Under the pieces are notes generated by a model that saw only the letters and a list, made by a program, of their open reading frames with translations, was not told the origin of the DNA and did not search any database. Both the position numbers and the translations under genes were made by a program. Positions 18,507 through 27,285 of a stretch of 64,000 bases of DNA are shown here, one piece after another. Origin of the DNA: Porphyromonas gulae DSM 15663 (GTDB taxonomy: Bacteria > Bacteroidota > Bacteroidia > Bacteroidales > Porphyromonadaceae); NCBI RefSeq assembly GCF_000378065.1, contig NZ_KB899151.1:1-64000 (forward strand), written 5' to 3'. Numbering within the stretch: the first letter of the stretch is position 1; each line of letters starts with the position of its first letter.

Positions 18507-20309
18507 TTATTTCTTTCTGAGTCCTTCGTATAATAGTTTCGCTTTGTTTCGGCCGATAAGAGCACTAAGTTCTTCCACTTCAGCCGAGCGTATTCGCTTT
18601 ACGCTTTTGAAATGGCGGAGCAGATCTTCTTTCGTTTTCTTGCCGATGCCTCTGATATTGTCCAGTTCGCTTTGGATTTGTTTCTTGCTTCGTACATCGC
18701 GGTGGAACCCGATCCCGAAGCGGTGCGCTTCGTCGCGCAAGTGCTGTATGACCTTGAGCGTTTCGCTTTTCTTGTCCAAAATCAGCGGAACGGGATCCTT
18801 CGGGAAAAAAATCTCTTCCAGTCGTTCGGCCAATCCTATGATGGGTATCTTGCCGATGAGTCCCAATTTATCTAATGTTTCGTAGGCTGCGCTAAGCTGT
18901 CCTTTGCCTCCATCTACGACGATCAGGTCGGGTAGGGGTAAGTCCTCCTCTGTGAGGTGGGAGTAACGCCGGCTGATGATTTCTTTCATGGAGGCGAAGT
19001 CGTTCGGCCCTTCGACTGTTTTCACGTGAAACTTTCGGTAGTCTTTTTTGCTCGGTTTCCCCATTTTGAAAACAACGCAGGCCGCCACCGGACTCGTACC
19101 CTGTATATTCGAGTTGTCGAAGCATTCGATATGTTTGGGTGGGCGGTCCAAGTGCAAATCCCTTTGGATCCCGTGGACGATGTGTAGAGCACGTTGTTCG
19201 GGATTGAGCTTCTCGGCACGTTTGAGTTTGTCGAGTTTGTACTGAGCCACATTCTTCTCGGATAGTTCCAGCAGTTTCCGTTTGTCTCCACGCCGGGGGA
19301 TCGTAGTCGTGATGCTCTCTCCCGTTTGCCAACCGGTGTCGAACGGCAGAACGATTTCGTGAGCGTTGCTTTCGAATCGTTGTCTCAGCTCTGTTATCGC
19401 CGCAGCAAGGAGCTCTTCTTTCGATTCCTCGATCTGCTTTCGGTACTCCAAGGTGTACACACGATTGATCCCTCCGTGCTCTATGTGCATGTAGTTGATA
19501 TAGGCCGTGTGCTCGTCTTCGTCGTAAGAGAAAACATCTACGTTGTCTATATTGCGTGGCACGACCGTATGCTTGGCTTCGTATCGCTCAAGAAGCTCTA
19601 TTCTCTCCTTGCATATCTGTGCCTCTTCGAAGCGCAGTTCTTCGCTGTATGCCTGCATCCTGTCACGATACATGCGTACAAGTCTGTGCAGATTGCCTCG
19701 GAGCAGATCGCGTATTTCCGATACATTGCTTTCGTACTCGTTCGAAGTTTGATTGCCGACGCAGGGGCCTTTGCATTTCTTGATATGGTACTGCAAGCAG
19801 ACGCGATACCGCCCTTGTCGGATCTTCTCCACACCGAGATCCAGTTTGCAGGTACGGATCGGGTAGATCTCTTTCACAAGGCGAAGCATCCCTTTGGCAA
19901 TGAGTGCGCCCGGATAGGGGCCGAAGTATTCGGATCCGTCCTTCTTGATGTCCCGTGTGGCGAATATACGTGGGAAAGGCTCCCGTTTGATGACTATGCT
20001 GGGGTATGTCTTCCCATCTTTGAGCAGGACATTATACCGAGGTTGATACTCCTTGATCAGTGAGTTTTCGAGCAGCAGGGCATCTCCTTCGCTGTCCACA
20101 ACGATGTATTTGATGCTCCTGATCTGTCTGACCAGTATGCGGGTTTTCCTGTCTGCGTGCTCTTTGTGAAAATACGAACTGACTCTACGGCGAAGGTTTT
20201 TGGCCTTGCCTACGTAGATTACCTTCCCGTCCTCATCGAAGTACTGGTAGCAACCGGGTTTTTCCGGCAGGGTAGGGAGGATGATGTTCAGTTCGTCGGG
20301 GGTCATCAT
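18507..20309 (-). CDS. uvrC: Excinuclease ABC subunit C
   Basis: Makes both incisions in nucleotide excision repair. 600 residues: GIY-YIG nuclease domain (about 14-95, GCYQYFDEDGKVIYVGKAKNLRRRVSSYF), UVR motif region (about 205-240), RNase H-like domain with HIECFDNSNIQGTSPVAACVVF and LPDLIVVDGGKGQL, and C-terminal HhH (LDNIRGIGKKTKEDLLRHF). A weak parS-like sequence (19018-19033) lies inside the gene. Upstream is the parS-like site and mnmG. Confidence 0.96.
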   Translation of the reverse strand: MMTPDELNIILPTLPEKPGCYQYFDEDGKVIYVGKAKNLRRRVSSYFHKEHADRKTRILVRQIRSIKYIVVDSEGDALLLENSLIKEYQPRYNVLLKDGKTYPSIVIKREPFPRIFATRDIKKDGSEYFGPYPGALIAKGMLRLVKEIYPIRTCKLDLGVEKIRQGRYRVCLQYHIKKCKGPCVGNQTSNEYESNVSEIRDLLRGNLHRLVRMYRDRMQAYSEELRFEEAQICKERIELLERYEAKHTVVPRNIDNVDVFSYDEDEHTAYINYMHIEHGGINRVYTLEYRKQIEESKEELLAAAITELRQRFESNAHEIVLPFDTGWQTGESITTTIPRRGDKRKLLELSEKNVAQYKLDKLKRAEKLNPEQRALHIVHGIQRDLHLDRPPKHIECFDNSNIQGTSPVAACVVFKMGKPSKKDYRKFHVKTVEGPNDFASMKEIISRRYSHLTEEDLPLPDLIVVDGGKGQLSAAYETLDKLGLIGKIPIIGLAERLEEIFFPKDPVPLILDKKSETLKVIQHLRDEAHRFGIGFHRDVRSKKQIQSELDNIRGIGKKTKEDLLRHFKSVKRIRSAEVEELSALIGRNKAKLLYEGLRKK

Positions 20310-20323
20310 TCGGTTCGATATTT

Positions 20324-20339
20324 TGTTTCACGTGAAACG
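20324..20339. promoter_or_regulatory. parS-like ParB-binding site
   Basis: Sixteen bases match the universal parS palindrome TGTTTCACGTGAAACA at 15 of 16 positions (last base G). It lies in the 30-bp gap between uvrC and mnmG. ParB sites of this sequence are usually within a few percent of the chromosome from the replication origin. A weaker version with the same CACGTG core occurs at 19018-19033. No parA/parB is in the window. Confidence 0.75.
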
Positions 20340-22217
20340 TTATCTGCCACAGAGAACGAGAAGGATACTTACGTCGTGGGGTGAGACTCCCGGTATTCGC
20401 GATGCTTGTGCTATGGTTTCCGGCCGGATGTTCGTCAGTTTTTGGCGTGCTTCGGTGGAGAGGGACTGCATCTGCATATAATCTACATGCTGTGGAAGTC
20501 GGATACTCTCGAGCCTGTTGATCTTGTCCGCCAAGGCCCTTTCTCGTTTGATATAGCCGTCGTATTTGATCAGGATCTCCGCAGCTTCCACGATCTCCTC
20601 ACGTCTGGATGCCGGAATCTCTTCAACGATTCTTTGGAGAGAGGGCACCATCGAACAGACTTCATTCATCCCTATTTGAGGACGGAGCAGCAGGTCGTAC
20701 AGTTTGATGCCTTGCTTGAGAGGAAGGTAGCCGGCCGACTCCAGATGCGGGTTGATCAGATCCGGTTTGAGGGAAAACTTGTGCGTAAAGTCGATCAGCT
20801 TATCGCGAAATGCTTGCTTTTCTCGGAGCAATTCGCTGCGTCTGCTGTCTGCCAGTCCGATCGCTTCCGCCTTCGGCGTGAGCCTCATGTCGGCATCGTC
20901 CTGACGTAGCAAGATGCGATATTCGGCTCGAGATGTAAACATGCGGTAGGGCTCGTCCACGCCTTTGCTCACCAAATCATCGATCAGCACCCCTATGTAA
21001 GCCTCGTCGCGTCCGAGTGTGAACTCGCCTGCGCCATGGCATTGCAGGTGAGCATTGATACCGGCTATCAGTCCCTGTCCGGCAGCCTCCTCATAGCCGG
21101 TCGTGCCATTGATCTGACCGGCGAAGAACAGCCCTTTCACCGGTTTGGTCTCAAGCGTATGTCTTAATTGTGTGGGATCGAAGAAGTCGTATTCGATGGC
21201 ATAACCCGGACGATAGATATGCACATGGCTAAGAGCCGGGATGGCTTTCAGGGCTTCGAGCTGAATCTCCAAAGGCAAAGACGAGGAGAAGCCATTGAGG
21301 TAAAACTCGTTACTCGTCTCTCCTTCCGGCTCGAGAAACAGCTGGTGCATCTCCTTGTCGGCGAAGGTGACGATCTTGGTCTCTATGCTGGGGCAGTATC
21401 GAGGGCCGATGCTTTGGATCTGTCCGTTGTACAGGGGAGAGCGGTCCAGTCCTTTGCTCAGTATCTCGTGGCACTCGGGATTGGTGTAGAGCGCGTAGCA
21501 ACTCCTTTGGCGTAGTACCCTTCGGGGCGTATCCATATAGGAGAAACGGTGGTGATCCTCCTCTCCCGACTGCTCCGTGGTCAGACTGAAGTCGATGCTC
21601 CGGCCGTCGATTCGTGCCGGAGTCCCCGTCTTCATCCTGTCGGTCCTGAAGCCCAGATCACGAAGCTGCTCCGTGATGCCGTGAAAAGCCGGTTCGGCTA
21701 TTCGTCCTCCTTCGATCATACGCTCCCCGAAGTGCATGACACCTCCGAGGAAAGTCCCTGTAGTCAGCACCACGGTACGTGCCTGAAACTCCACCCCGAG
21801 AGCCGTCGCTACTCCCGTGACGGCACCCTGACGAATAGAGAGGCTGCGTACGCTGTCCTGCCACATGTACAGATTAGGCTCGTGCTCCACTATATCGCGC
21901 CATGCTTCCATGAAGCGCATGCGATCGCTCTGAGCGCGCGGACTCCACATGGCAGGGCCTTTGCTCCGATTGAGCATGCGAAACTGGATGGCTGTAGCAT
22001 CCGTGACGATACCCATCCGTCCGCCCAAGGCGTCTATCTCTCTGACTATCTGCCCCTTAGCTATTCCTCCGACAGCCGGATTGCAGCTCATTTGGGCTAT
22101 TTTGTTCATGTCCGGCGTGATGAGCAATACCTGCGAACCGAGCTTGGCCGCAGCCGCAGCCGCTTCGCAGCCGGCATGGCCCGCACCCACCACGATGACA
22201 TCATAATTAAATTGCAT
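20340..22217 (-). CDS. mnmG: tRNA uridine-5-carboxymethylaminomethyl modification enzyme MnmG (GidA)
   Basis: FAD- and folate-dependent enzyme that with MnmE modifies U34 of certain tRNAs. 625 residues: N-terminal FAD motif DVIVVGAGHAGCEAAAAAAKLG, the PAVGGIAKGQIVREIDALGGRMG signature, FLGGVMHFGERMIEGGR, the GLFFAGQINGTTGYEEAAGQG box, and C-terminal LTNIRPETIAQASRIPGVSPHDVSILLV. Length is normal. A perfect 20-bp palindrome lies 24 bp before its start. Confidence 0.97.
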   Translation of the reverse strand: MQFNYDVIVVGAGHAGCEAAAAAAKLGSQVLLITPDMNKIAQMSCNPAVGGIAKGQIVREIDALGGRMGIVTDATAIQFRMLNRSKGPAMWSPRAQSDRMRFMEAWRDIVEHEPNLYMWQDSVRSLSIRQGAVTGVATALGVEFQARTVVLTTGTFLGGVMHFGERMIEGGRIAEPAFHGITEQLRDLGFRTDRMKTGTPARIDGRSIDFSLTTEQSGEEDHHRFSYMDTPRRVLRQRSCYALYTNPECHEILSKGLDRSPLYNGQIQSIGPRYCPSIETKIVTFADKEMHQLFLEPEGETSNEFYLNGFSSSLPLEIQLEALKAIPALSHVHIYRPGYAIEYDFFDPTQLRHTLETKPVKGLFFAGQINGTTGYEEAAGQGLIAGINAHLQCHGAGEFTLGRDEAYIGVLIDDLVSKGVDEPYRMFTSRAEYRILLRQDDADMRLTPKAEAIGLADSRRSELLREKQAFRDKLIDFTHKFSLKPDLINPHLESAGYLPLKQGIKLYDLLLRPQIGMNEVCSMVPSLQRIVEEIPASRREEIVEAAEILIKYDGYIKRERALADKINRLESIRLPQHVDYMQMQSLSTEARQKLTNIRPETIAQASRIPGVSPHDVSILLVLCGR

Positions 22218-22240
22218 TGGAATGTTCCCTTAGTACCGGT

Positions 22241-22260
22241 GGCCGACACCGGTGTCGGCC
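22241..22260. promoter_or_regulatory. Perfect 20-bp palindrome upstream of mnmG
   Basis: GGCCGACACCGGTGTCGGCC reads identically on both strands and lies 24 bp before the mnmG ATG. It could be an operator for a dimeric regulator, or a hairpin in the mRNA leader. No loop separates the arms, which favours a protein-binding site. Confidence 0.4.
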
Positions 22261-22419
22261 GTGATTACTTAACAAAGTTAGCAACTTTCGGTTTTTGCGT
22301 CTATGGAGCTTGGTCGGGGGATGAGCGGTATTTATCTCGGAATCAAGCTCCCAAAAGTTCATTTCGCATGGAGGTGCAACATTTCGTTCGGCACCGTATT
22401 GGGAGAGAAAGACGAGTTT

Positions 22420-22580
22420 ACGCGCCATAATTTCTTGTTTCCATGCTCCGAAAAACGTGGCGCGAGAACATTTTCGTTTTGGCGCGGGAAGTAAAAAATT
22501 TACGCGCCACAGCGAAAAAAATCTCACGCCACTTTTCCCGAAAACACGCGCCACAATCGCAGCATTTCCGGTCTGTGAAC
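22420..22580 (+). repeat. Dispersed repeat element, copy A (left flank of CRISPR-Cas locus)
   Basis: Shares with copy B at 33040-33195 the blocks CTCCGAAAAACGTGGCGCGA and CTTTTCCCGAAAACACGCGC, exactly 86 bp apart in both copies and in the same orientation. Between them are alternating blocks (TTTTCG, GGGAAGTAAAAAATTT, CGCCACAGCGAAAAAAATC) that form imperfect inverted repeats. The right end (CAGCATTTCCGGTCTGTGAA) recurs inverted at 47848-47880. Together with unassigned sequence it fills the left part of the gap 22218-23097. Confidence 0.7.
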
Positions 22581-22756
22581 TTCGGAGAGGCGGATTTGTC
22601 TGCAAAAAAAAAATTATGCCATTTGGCCTAACTTGCTCTCCTTTTACCGGAGATAATACCTTTTAGTGGATAGCCCCATATTAGTCTGCTTCATAACGAT
22701 CTTTACACGGACGAATTTTTATCAATCGAATTAAAAGTGTGTCCACTTATTTGTAT

Positions 22757-22764
22757 TAAATTTG
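22757..22764 (+). promoter_or_regulatory. Candidate -7 element for the cas transcript
   Basis: TAAATTTG fits TAnnTTTG. It lies 334 bp before cmr1 and 19 bp before a 28-codon ORF (22783-22869). No -33 box at the expected distance is convincing. The remaining sequence up to cmr1 is AT-rich and contains only short, unconvincing reading frames, one of 68 codons ending at 23091. Confidence 0.35.
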
Positions 22765-22782
22765 GCCTTAACTCTAAAAACA

Positions 22783-22869
22783 ATGAATCAGACCGATCTT
22801 TTTACCTCATTTACCCATAAATGGAGGCAAAGAGAGCTTCTTCCCTTCGGGATGTTCATTGCATTTTGA
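22783..22869 (+). CDS. Possible leader peptide or gene remnant (28 aa)
   Basis: Starts MNQTDLFTSFTHKWRQREL and stops after 28 codons. It follows a -7 element and precedes the cmr operon. The beginning resembles an ordinary protein N-terminus, so it may be the start of a truncated gene. No family recognised. Confidence 0.2.
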   Translation: MNQTDLFTSFTHKWRQRELLPFGMFIAF

Positions 22870-23097
22870 TAGAATAATATATATGTGTTAGAGATTTCCA
22901 AAGTCTATACCACAGATGTAATTCGATCATTTTATAGATTGCTCATAAAAAATATTAAGTGTATGGAAGCTGAAACTTACAGTAGGCATATCTTTAATCA
23001 AAATCAAAAAGGAGAAGTTACGTCACCAAAGATTGGTCGAACAAGAGCAAGAAAGGATAATTGTAAGGACAATACAAAACAAAAAGTATAGACCACG

Positions 23098-24408
23098 ATG
23101 TATAAGTTAGAATTTGAATTGGAACAGCATACGCCTATCATCCACTTCCAGGCCAGGGATGCAGGGGCAACGCTGCGCGCCTCCGAGGTCAAACCGAAGC
23201 TCGACAAGTTTGTCTTGACGCAGATAGGCAAGAGGATTGTAAAGAAAACTGCTTCGACAACAGAAGAAAACTTTATCGAAAGGGGGATAGAATACTTTCA
23301 AAGTAAAGATGTAGAGGCCCGTAGAGTTTACGAGGAAGAGAAGAAGAAAGGGAATAAGGATGCTAAATTGGAACTTTGTCTCATCCCCGGACAAGAGGGA
23401 GCTTTGAACTATAAAATGAGGATTATCGCTCATAAGGTACATACTGAAGACATAGATGCAAAAAGTGCACCTATGTACTTTGGAAACATAAAAGCAAAAA
23501 AGCCCAAACGATTGGTTATGGCAGAGAGTGTGCAGATAATCATATTGGTAAAGGATGAAGTTCTGAAAGGTTGTATAAAGGAGTCTATTGTTCGGTTCTT
23601 TCAACTTCACAACTTTGGTACAAGACAATCCAAAGGATACGGTTCGTTCACAATAAAGGATGATGAAAAAAAGGAGATTATAGATGTCTATAAATACTCC
23701 TTCGATGTTTCAGGAAGCGACTACAAGGAGGTTATGAATAGAATAAACTACTTCTATAAAAGCCTTAGAAGTGGCATAAATGAGTATAGGGTGAAAGGAG
23801 GGAAAAAGACAAATATCCTTTACTTCAAGTCAGCACTGCATTACTACGTAACGACCGTTCTAAAAGAACAATGGGACAAAAAGAGCATCAAAGAGTATTT
23901 CTTTCCTAAGCAACTTGAAGAGGAAAAGATAAAATATAAAGTAAAAGATATTTCTTCTAAAGAGAAAAATGATTTTAGAGATCTATTAGGGTTCTCCACC
24001 GATGAAGCATGGGGGCAAAAGCATCAGGTTAAGAAGACTTGCAAAAAAGAAACGGATGAAGGGGAAGAAAAGTTTTCTCGTTTGAAGTCACCCATCCAGT
24101 TCAAGCCTATTCGCTTTGGCAATAATTTTACTGTGTTTTTTGATGTCTTCCCGGAATCTTCTGGATGGAACGACTTTTTAGGTAGCGAAGTTTGCGTGGA
24201 AGCACTATACAAAGAAAATGCTACTCCTCTCAAAAAGGAGCCTCTAACCTTGAAAGTCCCAACGGATATTGATTTGAAAGAAGTTCTTGGATATATATTT
24301 TCAAACATGAAGCTCGAGCTAAGAAAGTCAACAGCAATTGGAGAGGGTAAGGATATTTTCGACGGAATAAAAGCTATTTATGATGAACTCGAAAGAAATA
24401 AAAAATAA
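23098..24408 (+). CDS. cmr1: Type III-B RAMP protein Cmr1
   Basis: Repeat-associated protein of the Cmr effector complex, near the 3' end of the crRNA. 436 residues. The N-terminal RAMP strand reads YKLEFELEQHTPIIHFQARDAGATLRASEVKPKLDKF, and a glycine-rich loop follows at GTRQSKGYGSF (about 178-188). The rest is lysine- and glutamate-rich, without a second clear motif. The Cmr1 name rests partly on position (first gene, with Cmr2-6 all identified after it) and on the TPxxHF..GATLRxxExKPK start. It overlaps cas10/cmr2 by 29 bp. Confidence 0.75.
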   Translation: MYKLEFELEQHTPIIHFQARDAGATLRASEVKPKLDKFVLTQIGKRIVKKTASTTEENFIERGIEYFQSKDVEARRVYEEEKKKGNKDAKLELCLIPGQEGALNYKMRIIAHKVHTEDIDAKSAPMYFGNIKAKKPKRLVMAESVQIIILVKDEVLKGCIKESIVRFFQLHNFGTRQSKGYGSFTIKDDEKKEIIDVYKYSFDVSGSDYKEVMNRINYFYKSLRSGINEYRVKGGKKTNILYFKSALHYYVTTVLKEQWDKKSIKEYFFPKQLEEEKIKYKVKDISSKEKNDFRDLLGFSTDEAWGQKHQVKKTCKKETDEGEEKFSRLKSPIQFKPIRFGNNFTVFFDVFPESSGWNDFLGSEVCVEALYKENATPLKKEPLTLKVPTDIDLKEVLGYIFSNMKLELRKSTAIGEGKDIFDGIKAIYDELERNKK

Positions 24409-26035
24409 CGCATACACAGCAATAACCATTGGGCCGATAGGTAAAACCTTAGACAAGGCCCGAAGCGTGAAGTCCCTTTGGACTGCGAGCTACCTCTTCT
24501 CATGGATAATGCGGGAATTAATTGAAGAGGTATCCCAAAGAGGGGTAGATATTATCTCTCCAGCTCAAGTTGGCAAAGACGGTTTGCAAGAGATTTCTGA
24601 AAAGGTGGGCTTATTCCCCGATAGGCTTTTTGCCAAAGGAGAGCTTGAAGAGAAGAAACTCGAAGAAATAAAAGAGGAAATTTTCGGCGAACTTGCAGGC
24701 AAATTCATATCTACTTTTCAGAGAGAAGAAAAGGATATTGAGCAAAAGATAGCAAAGGAAAGTGACCCAAAGCGGAAGAGAGAGCTTGAAGAAATACAAA
24801 GTCGATATAGCAATGCTGCTTTGAAGGGCGAGGATATTCGCAAGTACTTAGAGAATTACCTCTCAATCTCCTGCATAACGGTAGAGCTTAGCTCCGATTG
24901 TAACATCTTGGAGCAACTCAATAAATACTTAGATACACAGGAGTTGTTCAATAAAGCCTCCTCGCACACCGATGAGGATTATATGGAACTCTTTATCGAG
25001 GCTCCCAATAATCCTTTCTTAAAGGCTTATTCCCAAGAAAGAGCTTTCCCAAGCACTTCAGAGATAGCTGTATCGGGATGGGAACAAGATCCTCCCAAAG
25101 ATGAAAACGGAGAGGTAGAGTACAGCGAATTAAAATCCTCAAAGGAAGGGTTTCGCAACTGCTACAAGTATTTGGCAGTCATAAAGGCGGACGGGGATGG
25201 CTTTGGGACATACATCAAAGAACTCAAAGTAGACGAGGAAAAGGAAATAAAAGAAAACGGAGAAAAGGAAAACAAGCTAACCAGATTTACAAAATCGTTC
25301 TTCGAGTTCTCTGTTGAGGTGGCCAATGAGTTAATACGGAAAACAAAGGCTATACCTGTTTATATCGGAGGGGATGATCTCTTTCTCTTTGCTCCTGTAT
25401 TGGAGGGCGATACCGAAAAGGATGTATTCAACCTTATCAAGAAGATAGATGACTTGTTTATCCAAAAGAAGATAGGTACAGGTCTTTCGATGTCTTACGG
25501 CGTAAGTATCTTTTACTACAAGAGTCCCATGTCTGAGGCAATACACATAGCTGATAGCATGTTGAGGAAAGCAAAGGAAGAGAAAGAGGAAAAGGAAAAG
25601 AAGAAAGATGCCGTAGCTATATCCATACAGAAACACAGTGGGCAGAAGATAGAGTTCCTACTGCCGTGTAAGCATAGCGGTGCTGATGAGACTGCTCGAA
25701 AGGAAAGCTTGTATGGAAAGACTGTCGAGCTTGTACGAGCTTTCAAAGGCGATGGGAATATGCTCAATAGTCTTATCTATTGGATAGAAGAGATGTATGA
25801 GATACTTTTCACTGAGGAGGTTACCCAGTCCCAAGAGCGTATCAATGCGGTCTTTGACAACTTTTTCGACGAAGAGATTCACAAGGAGAACGAAGTGTTT
25901 TTCGACCTCCTGAAGAAGTTTATCCACTCCATGCATCGCTCCGAAGATGCCCCCCGCAAGTTGAAAGACAAAAAGAAACTCCTGCACGGCATCTTGCGCT
26001 ACTGTCAATTTGTAACGGCTAAAAAAGAGAAATAA
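24380..26035 (+). CDS. cmr2: Cas10/Cmr2, type III-B large subunit with GGDD cyclase motif and no HD domain
   Basis: Large subunit of the Cmr complex. The palm domain can make cyclic oligoadenylate when the complex binds target RNA. 551 residues, short for Cmr2. The sequence begins directly with the Cmr2_N region (IGPIGKTLDKARSVKSLWTASYLFSWIM, about 16-45). No N-terminal HD nuclease domain is present. The first palm strand is KYLAVIKADGDGFGTYIKE (about 257-275) and GGDD is at 330-333 (VYIGGDDLFLFAP). A charged insert KEEKEEKEKKKD lies near 400. Target-activated ssDNA cleavage by HD is therefore not expected. Confidence 0.92.
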   Translation: MMNSKEIKNNAYTAITIGPIGKTLDKARSVKSLWTASYLFSWIMRELIEEVSQRGVDIISPAQVGKDGLQEISEKVGLFPDRLFAKGELEEKKLEEIKEEIFGELAGKFISTFQREEKDIEQKIAKESDPKRKRELEEIQSRYSNAALKGEDIRKYLENYLSISCITVELSSDCNILEQLNKYLDTQELFNKASSHTDEDYMELFIEAPNNPFLKAYSQERAFPSTSEIAVSGWEQDPPKDENGEVEYSELKSSKEGFRNCYKYLAVIKADGDGFGTYIKELKVDEEKEIKENGEKENKLTRFTKSFFEFSVEVANELIRKTKAIPVYIGGDDLFLFAPVLEGDTEKDVFNLIKKIDDLFIQKKIGTGLSMSYGVSIFYYKSPMSEAIHIADSMLRKAKEEKEEKEKKKDAVAISIQKHSGQKIEFLLPCKHSGADETARKESLYGKTVELVRAFKGDGNMLNSLIYWIEEMYEILFTEEVTQSQERINAVFDNFFDEEIHKENEVFFDLLKKFIHSMHRSEDAPRKLKDKKKLLHGILRYCQFVTAKKEK

Positions 26036-26036
26036 T

Positions 26037-27272
26037 ATGTCTACCTATACCTATCTTATTAAACTTACGCCTTTGGATAAGTTTTTCTTTGGGCAGAAGA
26101 AAACCTTTGGCGATGACAATGCCAACTACTTCGTGTACTCCTCCCACTTTCCACAGCAAACCACCTTGTTGGGGCTTTTGCGCTATCAACTGTTGCAAAT
26201 AGCAGGAGAGGAAATCTTCAAGGATAATAAAATCCAAGATGAACATAAAGCTGGCGAATTGATTGGCAAACAGAGTTTCTCTCCATTCGTCAAGGATAAG
26301 TTGCAGTTTGGTATTATCCAGTCGCTCTCTCCTGTCTTTATCATAGACAAGAAGAACAATGAGGGTAAGGAAGAGTACTTCCTACCTGTGGGTAGACGGT
26401 TTCAAAAGAAGGAAGAAGAAGCCCCATACAATCTCTTACACCTCTCCTATGAAGATGAATGCCCTCCCATCTTTGAGAGTAGAGAGTCTCAAAAGGAGAA
26501 AGAAGAGGCTTATGACCCCAAGAAAGGGCTGGCATCTTGCTGGCTATCTTCCAATGGCACTACACTCCTTAACGAAGAGGACTTTTTTATAAAAGATGAG
26601 CGCATCGGGATACGCAAAGATTATAAAGGGACTACGAACGACGATGCCTTCTTCCGTCAGAGATACTACCATTTCAAAAACTTCAAAGAGGTAGTAGAGG
26701 ACGAAGAGAATAAAGGGCGCAAGCAACCACCCGTGCGAGAGCACGACTTCTGCTTTGCCACTATTTTAGAAATAAAGAGAGAAATCGAATACAAAGAGTT
26801 AGATAAGAGGTTAGATAAGAGAATTGTCTACCTCGGTGGAGAGCGACAACCTTTCCTTATGGAGGTAAGCGAAAAGACAGAGGATCTCCAACTCAACATT
26901 AAGGGTTCTGCTCTTACGAGCGATGAGAAGCACTATACCGTGGTACTCCTATCCGATGCTAAGATTGAGCCTAATCACCTCAAGGGGGTAAAATTTGCAA
27001 GCACGGAAGTGAAAGACTTTGCCTGTTTGCTCACTCACGTAGGGACACGAAAGTTCTACAACAAGAAGAAGAAAAGAGAGGAGCAGTACCTCGAAAAAGA
27101 TGAAACGGCTCTAAGTCATCAACATGAACTATATGCCAGAGGCTCCGTGTTTTACTTCGATACTGAAGATCAAGCAAATCAATTCTGTGAGGACCTCGAG
27201 AAAGTCCCCAACTTCTATACCATCGGCTATAATCGTGCTATCATCATCGAACCAACAAAAACAAAAAAATAA
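26037..27272 (+). CDS. cmr3: Type III-B RAMP protein Cmr3
   Basis: Binds the 5' handle of crRNA next to Cas10. 411 residues. N-terminal YLIKLTPLDKFFFGQKKTFGDDNANYFVYSSHFPQQTTLLGLLRYQLLQ (residues 4-52 in part) is the characteristic Cmr3 opening. PVFIIDKKN and a C-terminal FYTIGYNRAIIIEP also fit. It starts 1 bp after the cas10 stop codon, so translation is coupled. Confidence 0.9.
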   Translation: MSTYTYLIKLTPLDKFFFGQKKTFGDDNANYFVYSSHFPQQTTLLGLLRYQLLQIAGEEIFKDNKIQDEHKAGELIGKQSFSPFVKDKLQFGIIQSLSPVFIIDKKNNEGKEEYFLPVGRRFQKKEEEAPYNLLHLSYEDECPPIFESRESQKEKEEAYDPKKGLASCWLSSNGTTLLNEEDFFIKDERIGIRKDYKGTTNDDAFFRQRYYHFKNFKEVVEDEENKGRKQPPVREHDFCFATILEIKREIEYKELDKRLDKRIVYLGGERQPFLMEVSEKTEDLQLNIKGSALTSDEKHYTVVLLSDAKIEPNHLKGVKFASTEVKDFACLLTHVGTRKFYNKKKKREEQYLEKDETALSHQHELYARGSVFYFDTEDQANQFCEDLEKVPNFYTIGYNRAIIIEPTKTKK

Positions 27273-27285
27273 CAACAATCAGAAT

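Noticed and set aside
22885-23091. 68-codon frame just upstream of cmr1
   Set aside because: AT-rich, no family pattern and no ribosome-binding signal seen; listed only as part of the leader region.
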